From: JAUIAI01 sp050633665 | GTDB taxonomy: Bacteria; Pseudomonadota; Gammaproteobacteria; Burkholderiales; Burkholderiaceae_E | Reading direction: 5' to 3' | Length of the DNA stretch: 64,000 bases | Assembly: GCA_050633665.1 (NCBI GenBank) | Contig: JBOEGY010000006.1 | Location: 558,001 to 622,000 of the forward strand | Shown here: positions 26,658 through 35,306 of the stretch, piece by piece | How the letters are laid out: each line of letters begins with the position of its first letter | Numbering within the stretch: position 1 is the first letter of the stretch | Made by a program: the position numbers and the translations under genes | Notes under the pieces: model-generated | Database searches by the model: none | What the model was told of the DNA's origin: nothing | The model's input: only the letters and a program-made list of their open reading frames with translations

Positions 26658-27329
26658 ATGATTCGCAATAACCGAGCTGTCTCGAAACTAACCGGGTCCC
26701 GTCCCTGGATGATGCTGGCGGCCGCTGTTGTATTGCTGGCAGGGCTTCTTTTCAGTGCCGGGCAGCTCCGGGCCGAGGTCATCGCGCCGGATCAACTGAT
26801 TGACCAGGTCAGCACCGAAGTCCTGACCAAGATCAAGGCCGATCCGAAAATTCAGGCCGGAGACTTCAGTCGCATCTCGACCCTGGTCGATGAAACCATC
26901 ATGCCGCATGTTAATTTTGAACGCATGACTGCCCTTGCGGTCGGTCGTGGCTGGCGTGCCGCGACCCCAGAGCAGCGTGCTGCTCTGGTCAAGGAGTTCC
27001 GGATTTTGTTGCTGCGAACCTATTCGGGCGCGATGAGCCAGCTGAAGGACGAGACCGTCAAAATGCGCCCCCTGCGTGCCAAGCCCGGCGATGACGAAGT
27101 CATCGTGCGCAGCAATATCGTAGGCCGGGGTGAGCCTATTCAACTGAACTACCGAATGGAAAAACTGCCTGACGGCTGGAAGATTTTTGACATCAATGTC
27201 CTGGGTGTCTGGCTGATCGAGACGTACCGCAACCAGTTCAAGCAGATTGTTAACCGGGATGGGGTTGATGGTTTGCTCAATACCCTGGTCAAGAAAAACC
27301 AGCAGTTCGCGCAGGCATCAGGTAGTTGA
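26658..27329 (+). CDS. mlaC: Phospholipid-binding periplasmic protein MlaC
   Basis: Soluble shuttle between MlaA and MlaD. A signal peptide covers about residues 1-39 (hydrophobic core MMLAAAVVLLAGLLFSAG, cleavage near LRAEV). The MlaC/Ttg2D domain follows: LVDETIMPHVNFERMTALAVGRGWR... to WLIETYRNQF. The ATG at 26658 has AGGA 8 bases upstream; a GTG at 26610 is less likely. The stop overlaps the mlaB TTG. Confidence 0.92.
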   Translation: MIRNNRAVSKLTGSRPWMMLAAAVVLLAGLLFSAGQLRAEVIAPDQLIDQVSTEVLTKIKADPKIQAGDFSRISTLVDETIMPHVNFERMTALAVGRGWRAATPEQRAALVKEFRILLLRTYSGAMSQLKDETVKMRPLRAKPGDDEVIVRSNIVGRGEPIQLNYRMEKLPDGWKIFDINVLGVWLIETYRNQFKQIVNRDGVDGLLNTLVKKNQQFAQASGS

Positions 27330-27598
27330 GTCAGCCTGGGACCAGCGAGGTGGCAGGCAACCGTCTCACCATGCTCGAGGCCAATCAGTTTCTGGCCCGG
27401 GCGCGTGAGCAACTGGCTGCCGGACGCACCGAGATCGATCTGGCGGGCTATGCGCCGATCGACTCCTCGGCAGTAGCGGCTTTGCTGGCGCTGCGCCGCG
27501 CAGCAGCACCAGTCAAACCGGTTTTTCTGAACCCGCCGGATAACTTGCGTAAACTCGCGGTCTTGTACGGTGTAGAGGCGATGCTGTTTCCCGGCTAG
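27326..27598 (+). CDS. mlaB: STAS-domain protein MlaB
   Basis: A 90-residue STAS protein that binds and stabilises MlaF in the transporter. The conserved core is EIDLAGYAPIDSSAVAALLALRRAA, with the DSS segment at the anti-anti-sigma phosphorylation position. It starts with TTG overlapping the mlaC stop (TTGA) and is followed by a strong terminator, closing the mla operon. Confidence 0.87.
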   Translation: MSQPGTSEVAGNRLTMLEANQFLARAREQLAAGRTEIDLAGYAPIDSSAVAALLALRRAAAPVKPVFLNPPDNLRKLAVLYGVEAMLFPG

Positions 27599-27626
27599 AT
27601 CGCTCTTTCAATCCGGTTTGATTCAT

Positions 27627-27655
27627 CGGCCCGCTAGTCGCGGGCCGTTCGTTTT
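27627..27655 (+). terminator. Rho-independent terminator after mlaB
   Basis: The 8-bp stem CGGCCCGC / GCGGGCCG with a 5-base loop is followed by TTCGTTTT. It separates the mla operon from the ABC-2 exporter genes. Confidence 0.8.
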
Positions 27656-27690
27656 CCTGCGGCACTGTGTCGCGCTACTTCCGAAACCCC

Positions 27691-28593
27691 ATGGCATTGG
27701 CTCTCGATATTCAGTCGGTTAGCAAGCAATACGGTAATTTTGTGGCGCTTCATGAAACCAGCTTGCAGGTCGAAAAAGGCGAGTTTTTCGGCCTGCTCGG
27801 ACCAAACGGCGCAGGCAAGACGACGCTTATCTCCATGCTGGCAGGTCTGGCCAGACCGAGCTCCGGGACCATCCTGGTCGACGGGTTTGACGTGACCCGC
27901 CAGTACCGGCAGGCCAGGAGTGCATTGGGTGTGGTGCCCCAGGAGTTGGTTTTTGACCCGTTTTTCACGGTTCGCGAGAGCCTGCAGCTTACCTCTGGTT
28001 ATTACGGCGTGTCGGGAAACGAGCGCTGGATCGACCAGATTCTGGATGGGTTGGGTCTGGCCGACAAGGCGAATACCAACACTCGGAAGTTGTCGGGAGG
28101 CATGAAGAGACGGGTATTGGTGGCGCAGGCGCTGGTTCACCGGCCGCCGGTTATCGTGCTCGACGAGCCGACTGCCGGCGTTGATGTGGAGTTGCGCAAA
28201 ACACTCTGGGAGTTCATTCGGCAACTCAATGAGGAAGGCCACACGATTGTCCTGACGACCCATTATCTGGAAGAGGCGCAAGAGCTCTGTTCTCGAATTG
28301 GCATGCTCAAGGCTGGTCGAATGGTGGCACTGGAGCCGACTCAGTCGTTGCTCAGCCGGTTTTCAGCCGGCCGGATGATGGTGCGTTTGTCGGGTGCTCC
28401 GTTGCCCGAAACGCTCAACGAACAAATTCTTGAACAAGAGGGCAACCGCTATACCCTGAGGATAGATCGCTACGACCTGGTCGAGCACTCTTTGGCCATG
28501 TTGCGGCAGGGAGGCTGCGTGATCGAGGAGCTCGAAGTCTCCCATGCCGACCTGGAAGACGTATTCGTAAGCATCATGCAGGAGTCACACTGA
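27691..28593 (+). CDS. ABC-2 type transporter ATPase (YadG-like)
   Basis: A 300-residue ATPase with Walker A GPNGAGKTT, signature LSGGMKRR and Walker B VIVLDEPTAGVD. The ABC domain covers about 1-220 and a C-terminal extension (about 225-300) is typical of the YadG/NodI-like exporters. It pairs with the permease that overlaps its stop (TGATG). The ATG at 27691 is family-like; a GTG at 27667 would add eight residues. The exported substrate is not known for this family, although the gene pair commonly sits between mla and bolA-murA. Confidence 0.9.
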   Translation: MALALDIQSVSKQYGNFVALHETSLQVEKGEFFGLLGPNGAGKTTLISMLAGLARPSSGTILVDGFDVTRQYRQARSALGVVPQELVFDPFFTVRESLQLTSGYYGVSGNERWIDQILDGLGLADKANTNTRKLSGGMKRRVLVAQALVHRPPVIVLDEPTAGVDVELRKTLWEFIRQLNEEGHTIVLTTHYLEEAQELCSRIGMLKAGRMVALEPTQSLLSRFSAGRMMVRLSGAPLPETLNEQILEQEGNRYTLRIDRYDLVEHSLAMLRQGGCVIEELEVSHADLEDVFVSIMQESH

Positions 28594-29348
28594 TGCTTGG
28601 CTTCAAGACCCTGCTGGTCAAGGAGTTGCGCCGGTTTGCCAAGGTTGGCATCCAGACGATTGCCGCGCCAGTGATCAGCTCGCTGCTTTATCTGATGATT
28701 TTCGCCCATGTCCTGCAAGGCAAGGTTACGGTGTTTGCCGGGGTCGACTACACCCAGTTTCTGGCGCCGGGGCTGGTCATGATGGCCATTTTGCAGAATT
28801 CGTTCGCGAATACGGCCTCTTCGATGGTGCAAAGCAAGATCACCGGCAATATTGTTTTTGTGCTGTTGCCGCCGTTGTCTCACCTTGAAATTATGCTTGC
28901 CTACATCATTGCCTCAATGATCCGCGGCCTGGTGGTTGGGGCTGGTGTGTTGCTGGTGACGTTTATGTTTGCCGCGCCGACTCTGCTGGAGCCCCTTTGG
29001 GCGCTGGCTTTTGCGCTTCTGTGCAGTGCGATCCTCGGTACAATGGGCTTGATCGCCGGCATCTGGGCAGACAAATTCGATCAGATGGCCGCTTTTCAGA
29101 ACTTCTTCATCATGCCTATGACGTTCCTGTCAGGGGTTTTTTATTCGATTCAGTCCCTGACTGGTTTTTGGCAGACAGCCTCGCATTTCAACCCGTTTTT
29201 CTACATGGTTGACGGCTTTCGTTACGGTTTCTTTGGTCAGTCTGATACCGACCCCTGGACCAGTTTGGTTTTCGTTTCGATCGCGCTGGTCGTTTTAGTC
29301 CTGATTGCGCTCAGAATGCTCTCGAGCGGTTATAAACTGCGCCACTAA
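28593..29348 (+). CDS. ABC-2 type transporter permease (YadH-like)
   Basis: A 251-residue inner-membrane permease with six hydrophobic segments and the ABC-2 signature GLIAGIWADKFDQMAAFQNF, MTFLSGVFYSI. It forms the exporter with the preceding ATPase (one-base overlap). Function is unassigned; a role in envelope lipid or polysaccharide export is only an inference from its neighbours. Confidence 0.9.
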   Translation: MLGFKTLLVKELRRFAKVGIQTIAAPVISSLLYLMIFAHVLQGKVTVFAGVDYTQFLAPGLVMMAILQNSFANTASSMVQSKITGNIVFVLLPPLSHLEIMLAYIIASMIRGLVVGAGVLLVTFMFAAPTLLEPLWALAFALLCSAILGTMGLIAGIWADKFDQMAAFQNFFIMPMTFLSGVFYSIQSLTGFWQTASHFNPFFYMVDGFRYGFFGQSDTDPWTSLVFVSIALVVLVLIALRMLSSGYKLRH

Positions 29349-29376
29349 ATCAACACTATTTTCCAAAGGTCTGTTC

Positions 29377-29613
29377 ATGGTCCAACCCGAAAACGTGAAG
29401 CAATACATCGAGCAAGGTCTAGAGTGCTCGGTCCTTGAAGTTGAAGGCGACGGCAGTCACTTTCAGGCCTTGATTGTTTCTGACGCATTTGCAGGCAAGC
29501 GTCTGATACAGCGCCACCAGCTCGTTTATGCTGCTTTGGGTGACCGGATGCGGGAAGAAATTCACGCGCTGTCGATGAAGACTCTCACGCCAGAAGAGCA
29601 CGCCGCAAAATAA
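29377..29613 (+). CDS. ibaG: BolA/IbaG-family protein
   Basis: A 78-residue BolA-fold protein. The helix and strand pattern and the invariant His of IQRHQLVYAALGDRMREEIHAL match the IbaG (YrbA) branch, which is linked genetically to mla and murA. BolA-type proteins work with monothiol glutaredoxins in iron-sulphur handling. The ATG at 29377 has AAAGG 8 bases upstream; a longer frame from 29305 overlaps the permease end and is rejected. Overlaps murA by one base (TAATG). Confidence 0.88.
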   Translation: MVQPENVKQYIEQGLECSVLEVEGDGSHFQALIVSDAFAGKRLIQRHQLVYAALGDRMREEIHALSMKTLTPEEHAAK

Positions 29614-30875
29614 TGGACGTTCTGCGTATCACCGGCGGCTCGCCATTGTCAGGAGAGGTCCGGATATCTGGCGCCAAAAATGCCGCGCTGCCAATCATGT
29701 GCGCCTGCCTGCTGGTCGGAGATACCGTACGCTTGAGTAACGTGCCGGCGCTGCGCGATGTCGCCACGACCGCGAGCGTCCTGACCACACTGGGCGCTGG
29801 CGTCACAACCAATGGCAATTGCATTGACATCAATGCCGCCAATGTTGACTCCGTCGAGGCACCGTACGATCTGGTCAAGACGATGCGGGCTTCGATCCTG
29901 GTATTGGGCCCGTTGCTGGCCCGGTTTGGCGAGGCGCGGGTATCGTTGCCTGGCGGGTGCGCGATTGGTCAGCGCCCGGTGGATCAGCATATTCGCGGCT
30001 TACGCGCCATGGGCGCTTCAATACAAATTGAGCAGGGCTATATTCATGCCCGCGCCGATCGTTTGCAGGGCGCGCGCCTGATGACCGATATGGTGACGGT
30101 GACTGGCACTGAAAACCTGATGATGGCCGCGACGCTGGCGCAGGGTGAGACTGTCATCGAAAACGCGGCCCGTGAGCCTGAAGTCGTTGACCTGGCGAAC
30201 GCCTTGATTGCCTTGGGAGCGAAGATCTCGGGCGCGGGTTCAACCCGGATCGTGATCGAAGGAGTCGAGCGACTGCACGGTGGCGAATTCAACGTGCAGC
30301 CAGACCGAATTGAGGCCGGTAGTTTTCTCTGTGCCGCGGCAGCGACCCGCGGGCAGGTGCGCCTGACCCAGGTCGATCCATCCCTGATGGATGCCACGCT
30401 GGACAAACTGCGCGAAGCTGGCGCCAGTATCACGGTCGGCGATGACTGGATTGAGTTGCGCATGATGGCCAGGCCGTTGGCGGTCGGGGTCCGAACAGCA
30501 CCCTATCCGGCTTTTGCGACCGATATGCAAGCTCAGTTCATGACGCTGAACTGCGTTGCCGAAGGCGCGGCAGTGGTGACAGAGACAATCTTCGAAAACC
30601 GGTTTATGCACGCGCTTGAATTACAGCGTCTCGGGGCCGATATCACCATCGAAGGCAATACCGCCCTGGTTAAAGGCGTCGATCGATTGTCCGGCGCTAC
30701 CGTGATGGCGACCGACCTGCGAGCCTCCGCCTCACTGGTGGTGGCCGGCCTGGTCGCGGACGGTGAGACCACAATTGAGCGCGTTTATCACCTCGATCGT
30801 GGCTATGAGAAAATGGAAGCCAAACTTACCGGGCTTGGCGCAACGATTAACCGCATTACCGCACAGCAGGCTTGA
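29613..30875 (+). CDS. murA: UDP-N-acetylglucosamine 1-carboxyvinyltransferase
   Basis: Transfers enolpyruvate from PEP to UDP-GlcNAc, the first committed step of peptidoglycan synthesis and the fosfomycin target. Active-site Cys is in SLPGGCAIGQRPVD; Lys22-type motif ISGAKNAALPI is at residues 12-22; the Arg-containing FENRFMHALEL and DLRASASLV are present. The 420-residue protein has two inside-out alpha/beta domains as usual. It follows ibaG directly and precedes hisG by 16 bases. Confidence 0.97.
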   Translation: MDVLRITGGSPLSGEVRISGAKNAALPIMCACLLVGDTVRLSNVPALRDVATTASVLTTLGAGVTTNGNCIDINAANVDSVEAPYDLVKTMRASILVLGPLLARFGEARVSLPGGCAIGQRPVDQHIRGLRAMGASIQIEQGYIHARADRLQGARLMTDMVTVTGTENLMMAATLAQGETVIENAAREPEVVDLANALIALGAKISGAGSTRIVIEGVERLHGGEFNVQPDRIEAGSFLCAAAATRGQVRLTQVDPSLMDATLDKLREAGASITVGDDWIELRMMARPLAVGVRTAPYPAFATDMQAQFMTLNCVAEGAAVVTETIFENRFMHALELQRLGADITIEGNTALVKGVDRLSGATVMATDLRASASLVVAGLVADGETTIERVYHLDRGYEKMEAKLTGLGATINRITAQQA

Positions 30876-30891
30876 GCCCAAGCTAAAACAC

Positions 30892-31539
30892 ATGGCCTAT
30901 CCGATTACTTTTGCGTTGTCTAAAGGACGCATCTTTGACGAAACCCTCCCGCTGCTCGCGGCTGCCGGTATCGAGGTGAATCCTGATCTGGTTGCCGGTC
31001 GTGAGTTGATTATCCCGACCAGCGATCCCGATGTGCGCGTCATTATCGTGCGGGCGACCGATGTGCCAACTTATGTTCAGTACGGTGCCGCAGACCTCGG
31101 TGTTGCCGGTCGTGATGTGCTGATTGAACACGGTGGTGACGGCTTGTATCAGCCTATTGATCTTGGTATTTCCGAATGCCGGCTGAGTGTCGCCGCGCCG
31201 GTCGGGTTTGACTATCAGGCGGCGGTTCGGAAGGGGGCCCGGTTGCGGATAGCGACCAAATTCGTCAAAGCAGCGCGGGAGCACTTTGCCAGCAAAGGGG
31301 TTCATGTTGATCTGATCAAGTTATATGGCTCGATGGAACTGGCGCCGCTGGTGGGGTTGGCTGATGCAATTGTTGATATCGTTTCTTCGGGCAATACCTT
31401 GCGCGCGAATCAACTCGCCGAGGTCGAAGAAATCATGCCGGTCACCGCGCGCCTTGCCGTTAACCAGGCAGCCCTGAAAACCAAGGGAGACCGCTTGCGT
31501 CCGATGCTCGAGCGTTTGCAGGCAGCGACCCAGTCATGA
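30892..31539 (+). CDS. hisG: ATP phosphoribosyltransferase, short form
   Basis: Catalyses the first step of histidine synthesis. The protein (215 residues) is the short HisG-S type: FALSKGRIFDETLPLL, the catalytic region RIATKFVKAAREHF and the PRPP loop DAIVDIVSSGNTLRAN are present. The C-terminal regulatory domain of the long form is absent. HisG-S requires HisZ, which is not in this window (often near purA in betaproteobacteria). ATG at 30892; the stop overlaps hisD by 4 bases. Confidence 0.95.
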   Translation: MAYPITFALSKGRIFDETLPLLAAAGIEVNPDLVAGRELIIPTSDPDVRVIIVRATDVPTYVQYGAADLGVAGRDVLIEHGGDGLYQPIDLGISECRLSVAAPVGFDYQAAVRKGARLRIATKFVKAAREHFASKGVHVDLIKLYGSMELAPLVGLADAIVDIVSSGNTLRANQLAEVEEIMPVTARLAVNQAALKTKGDRLRPMLERLQAATQS

Positions 31540-33956
31540 GCGCGTCAGAAAGTATCCGGCACCTCAATACCGCCGATCCCGATTTTGATCAGCAACTGGC
31601 CGAGCTGACCCGTTACGAGCAAGACGTTGATAACGCGGTCGTGGCGACTGTCAGTGGGATTCTGGCGGATGTCCGCGAGCGCGGTGACCAGGCGGTCATT
31701 GACTACACCAGGCAGTTCGACCGACTTGATGTTGCCGGCATTGCCGAGCTCAGGATTCAGGCGGCCGAGCTGAAGTCGGCGTTTCAGTCTCTGGGGGCGG
31801 AGGCGTCAGCGGCGCTGCAAGCCGCGGCGGCAAGAGTGCGGGCGTTCCATGAGCGCCAACTCGATCAGTCCTGGGCTTATACCGAGGCAGACGGCACCCG
31901 TCTGGGTCAGCGAATCAATGCGCTGGACCGGGCGGGTTTGTATGTGCCCGGTGGTAAGGCCGCTTACCCGTCTTCGGTTCTGATGAACGCCATGCCGGCC
32001 ACCGTTGCTGGCGTTGGCTCGCTGGTTGTGGCGGTGCCGACCCCGGACGGCGTGCGTAACCCAACCGTGCTGGCGGCTGCCCACTTGGCCGGTGTGTCCG
32101 AAGTGTATGCAATCGGTGGTGCACAAGCGGTTGCCGCGCTGGCTTACGGCACCGAGACGATTGCGCCGGTCGACAAGATCACCGGTCCTGGCAATGCCTT
32201 TGTCGCGGAAGCCAAGCGGCAGGTATTCGGCGCGGTCGGTATCGACATGATCGCCGGGCCAAGTGAAATTCTGGTCATCTGCGACGGATCGGTTAATCCG
32301 GACTGGGTCGCGATGGATTTGTTCTCGCAGGCTGAACATGATCAGATGGCTCAGGCCATTCTGTTGTGCCCCGATGCGGCGTTCATTCAACAGGTACAGG
32401 CCAGCATTGACCGGTTGCTGCCGACCATGCCGCGGGCAGAGGTTATCCGCCGCTCTCTGGCTGACCGGGGAGCGCTGATTCAGGTTGAATCCCTCGAGCA
32501 GGCCTGCGCGGTATCCAACTCGATTGCACCGGAACATCTGGAGCTGATGGTTGAGCAGCCGCACCAGTGGGTCAGCCAGTTGCGTCACGCCGGAGCATTG
32601 TTTCTGGGGCCGTATACGTCTGAGTCGCTGGGCGATTATTGCGCAGGGCCCAATCACGTCTTGCCCACCATGCGGACGGCTCGTTTCTCGTCGCCGCTGG
32701 GGGTTTACGATTTTCAGAAGCGCTCCAGCCTGATCGAAGTCTCGCACGCCGGGGCCCAGGTCCTGGGGCAGATTGCCGGAACACTGGCGGATACCGAAGG
32801 CTTCGCTGCCCACGCGGCCAGTGCGCGCCTGCGACTCGATGAAACGACTGTTCGCACTGGCGATTCCGGCGCGGCACCCGTCAGTCCGGCGCACGAAGTT
32901 GCGCTCAGAGCCATCAGTCCGGTGGTTCGCAAGATGCACGCTTATCCGGTTGCCGATGCAGCAGGTTTTACCAAGCTTGATGCGATGGAAAACCCTTACC
33001 AGCTACCGGACGAGTTGCGCCGGGCGCTGGCCGACCGGTTGGCGACAGTCGATCTGAATCGTTATCCGGTGCCGAGTTATCTTGACCTGAAAAAGCAAAT
33101 AGCGACTGCTTACGATATACCGGCCGGCTATCCGGTGGTGGTCGGCAACGGTTCCGACGAGTTGATCAGCATGTTGACCCTCGCGGTGCGCGGTAGCGGG
33201 CCGATCCTTGCGCCGGCTCCGTCGTTCGTGATGTATCAGATCGGCGCCAATCTCACCGGGTCGCGGTACATTGGGGTCGATCTCGACGAACACTTTCAAT
33301 TGCGCTTGCCCGAGATGCTGGCTGCTCTTGCCGAACACCGTCCGGCGCTGGTGTATCTCGCGTATCCGAACAACCCGACCGGCGCGAGTTTTGACGCCAC
33401 TGCGATGCAGGCGATTGTTGAGGCGGCCCCGGGCTTGGTTGTTATTGATGAGGCGTACCAACCGTTTGCCGGCAAGAGCTGGATGAACCGGCTGCCCGAA
33501 CACCCGAATCTGGTGGTCATGCGAACCGTCTCCAAAATCGGTCTTGCTGGCATTCGAATTGGTTATCTGGCCGCAGCCGAGGCAATAACCCGCGAACTCG
33601 AAAAAGTGCGGCCTCCCTACAACATCAGCGTGCTTGATGAGACGGCTGCCATTTTTGCGCTCGAGCATAAGGCTATTCTGGACGCCCAGGCCGCCACGCT
33701 GGTTGCCGCGCGAGATAGGCTGACTGCAGAGCTGGCCGCCATACCGGGCGTGACGACCTATGATTCGGCCACCAATTTCATACTCGCCCGGTTCCCGGAC
33801 GGCGACAAGGTATACGCGGGACTGCTGGAACGATCTATCATGGTGAAAAACGCCGGTAAGATGCATCCGCTGTTGGAAAACTGTCTGCGTCTGACCGTCT
33901 CGACTCCCGCTGAAAACCAGTTGCTGTTGAGCTCAATCCGGCAAATCCTGGCCTGA
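31536..33956 (+). CDS. hisDC: Fused histidinol dehydrogenase / histidinol-phosphate aminotransferase
   Basis: One uninterrupted 806-codon frame encodes two histidine enzymes. Residues 1-434 are HisD: YVPGGKAAYPSSVLM, zinc ligands in SQAEHDQ, SLGDYCAGPNHVLPT and GFAAHAASAR. Residues about 460-806 are HisC, a PLP aminotransferase: DAMENPYQLP, GNGSDELISML, AYPNNPTGASF, VIDEAY and the PLP lysine in TVSKIGLAGIRIGYL. The linker (435-460) is short and polar. In most bacteria these are separate genes. In-frame internal starts exist (GTG 32922, ATG 32934) without a good ribosome site, so a fused product is favoured. Overlaps hisG by 4 bases. Confidence 0.9.
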   Translation: MSASESIRHLNTADPDFDQQLAELTRYEQDVDNAVVATVSGILADVRERGDQAVIDYTRQFDRLDVAGIAELRIQAAELKSAFQSLGAEASAALQAAAARVRAFHERQLDQSWAYTEADGTRLGQRINALDRAGLYVPGGKAAYPSSVLMNAMPATVAGVGSLVVAVPTPDGVRNPTVLAAAHLAGVSEVYAIGGAQAVAALAYGTETIAPVDKITGPGNAFVAEAKRQVFGAVGIDMIAGPSEILVICDGSVNPDWVAMDLFSQAEHDQMAQAILLCPDAAFIQQVQASIDRLLPTMPRAEVIRRSLADRGALIQVESLEQACAVSNSIAPEHLELMVEQPHQWVSQLRHAGALFLGPYTSESLGDYCAGPNHVLPTMRTARFSSPLGVYDFQKRSSLIEVSHAGAQVLGQIAGTLADTEGFAAHAASARLRLDETTVRTGDSGAAPVSPAHEVALRAISPVVRKMHAYPVADAAGFTKLDAMENPYQLPDELRRALADRLATVDLNRYPVPSYLDLKKQIATAYDIPAGYPVVVGNGSDELISMLTLAVRGSGPILAPAPSFVMYQIGANLTGSRYIGVDLDEHFQLRLPEMLAALAEHRPALVYLAYPNNPTGASFDATAMQAIVEAAPGLVVIDEAYQPFAGKSWMNRLPEHPNLVVMRTVSKIGLAGIRIGYLAAAEAITRELEKVRPPYNISVLDETAAIFALEHKAILDAQAATLVAARDRLTAELAAIPGVTTYDSATNFILARFPDGDKVYAGLLERSIMVKNAGKMHPLLENCLRLTVSTPAENQLLLSSIRQILA

Positions 33957-33991
33957 ACGCCAGATCCTCAAGCCCCCCACGGAGAAATTGA

Positions 33992-34579
33992 ATGCGCACG
34001 GCTCAAGTCAAGCGTGTGACCGCAGAGACCAGTATTGATGTCAGTCTGAATCTGGACGGAACAGGTCAGCAATCGCTGGCGACGGGTGTCCCGTTTCTCG
34101 ATCACATGCTGGATCAGATTGCCCGTCACGGTCTGGTCGACCTGACCGTCAAAGCTGATGGTGACTTGCATATCGATGCGCACCATACCGTTGAAGACAT
34201 CGGCATCACGATCGGGCAGGCGCTGGCCAAAGCCATCGGTGACAAGCGCGGTATTCGTCGCTACGGGCACGCCTACGTCCCGCTGGATGAAGCCCTGTCG
34301 CGAGTGGTCATTGATTTTTCTGGTCGCCCCGGACTGGTGTTTGATGTTCAATTTAAGCGAGCAATGATCGGCGCCTTCGATGTTGATCTGGCCCATGAGT
34401 TTTTTCAAGGTCTTGTGAACCACGCGAATATGACCGTACACATTGACAATTTGCGCGGCGAAAACGCGCATCATCAGTGTGAAACGATTTTCAAAGCGTT
34501 CGGTCGCGCGCTGCGGATGGCCGCAGAGGCAGATGACCGGGCAGCGGGCCAGATCCCTTCCACCAAAGAAACCCTCTGA
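33992..34579 (+). CDS. hisB: Imidazoleglycerol-phosphate dehydratase
   Basis: Monofunctional HisB (195 residues, no N-terminal phosphatase domain). The manganese-binding His motifs LDHMLDQIARHG, DAHHTVEDIGI and NHANMTVHI... NAHHQCETIFKA are present. GGAG lies 8 bases before the ATG. It follows hisDC by 35 bases within the his operon. Confidence 0.97.
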   Translation: MRTAQVKRVTAETSIDVSLNLDGTGQQSLATGVPFLDHMLDQIARHGLVDLTVKADGDLHIDAHHTVEDIGITIGQALAKAIGDKRGIRRYGHAYVPLDEALSRVVIDFSGRPGLVFDVQFKRAMIGAFDVDLAHEFFQGLVNHANMTVHIDNLRGENAHHQCETIFKAFGRALRMAAEADDRAAGQIPSTKETL

Positions 34580-34597
34580 ATCCGGCGGCTGACAAGC

Positions 34598-35242
34598 ATG
34601 GCAACGATTGCGGTTGTTGATTACGGAATGGGCAACCTGCGCTCGGTTGCCAAAGCGATCGAACATGTCGCGCCCCGGCACACGGTTGTGATCAGCGGCG
34701 ATGCCGCGGTTATCGATAGTGCTGAGCGGGTCGTTTTCCCTGGTCAGGGGGCGATGCCTGACTGCATGGCGCATCTGCAGGAGTCGGGTCTGACTGACGC
34801 GCTCATCCGGGCGGCGGCGACTCGCCCGTTGCTGGGTATTTGTGTCGGCGAGCATATGCTGCTGACCGAGAGCGAAGAGTCAGCCGGTGCAGAGCCAACG
34901 CCTGGCCTGGGATTGATCGAAGGCCGGGTAGCCCGGTTTGCAAAGGGTTTGTCCGCAAACGGTGTCCGGCTCAAAGTGCCTCATATGGGCTGGAACCGGG
35001 TGCATCAGCTGGGTGATCATCCGCTGTGGTCCGGTATTGAAGACGGGTCGTGGTTTTACTTCGTGCACAGCTTCTATGCCGTGCCGGCCCATGCCAGCGA
35101 TGCTGCGGCTGAAACCGATTACGGCGGTCGCTTTACCTGTGCGTTGGCTCGCGATAACATTTTTGCAACGCAGTTCCACCCCGAGAAGAGTGCTTCACGG
35201 GGGCTGCGGCTCTACCAGAATTTCGTCAGCTGGAATCCATAG
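34598..35242 (+). CDS. hisH: Imidazole glycerol phosphate synthase, glutaminase subunit
   Basis: Class I amidotransferase that feeds ammonia to HisF. VVDYGMGNLRSV starts the fold; the nucleophile Cys is in LLGICVGEHML (position GICLGMQ in many relatives), and the His-Glu of the triad are in TQFHPEKSA. 214 residues. A 64-base gap separates it from hisA. Confidence 0.95.
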   Translation: MATIAVVDYGMGNLRSVAKAIEHVAPRHTVVISGDAAVIDSAERVVFPGQGAMPDCMAHLQESGLTDALIRAAATRPLLGICVGEHMLLTESEESAGAEPTPGLGLIEGRVARFAKGLSANGVRLKVPHMGWNRVHQLGDHPLWSGIEDGSWFYFVHSFYAVPAHASDAAAETDYGGRFTCALARDNIFATQFHPEKSASRGLRLYQNFVSWNP

Positions 35243-35306
35243 TCTTTCCTGAGTTACCGTTTCAGCTCTACAACCTCTTCCTCAACTCTTTGAAACTGCC
35301 TTCAGA

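Noticed and set aside
31806..32939. A 377-codon open frame antisense to hisD
   Set aside because: It mirrors codon positions of a certain gene in GC-rich DNA, has an implausible Arg/Gln/Asn/His-rich composition and no domain pattern or ribosome site.
33003..33866. A 287-codon frame antisense to the hisC part of hisDC
   Set aside because: Shadow of the aminotransferase codons; composition rich in Arg, Gly and Gln with no recognisable motif.
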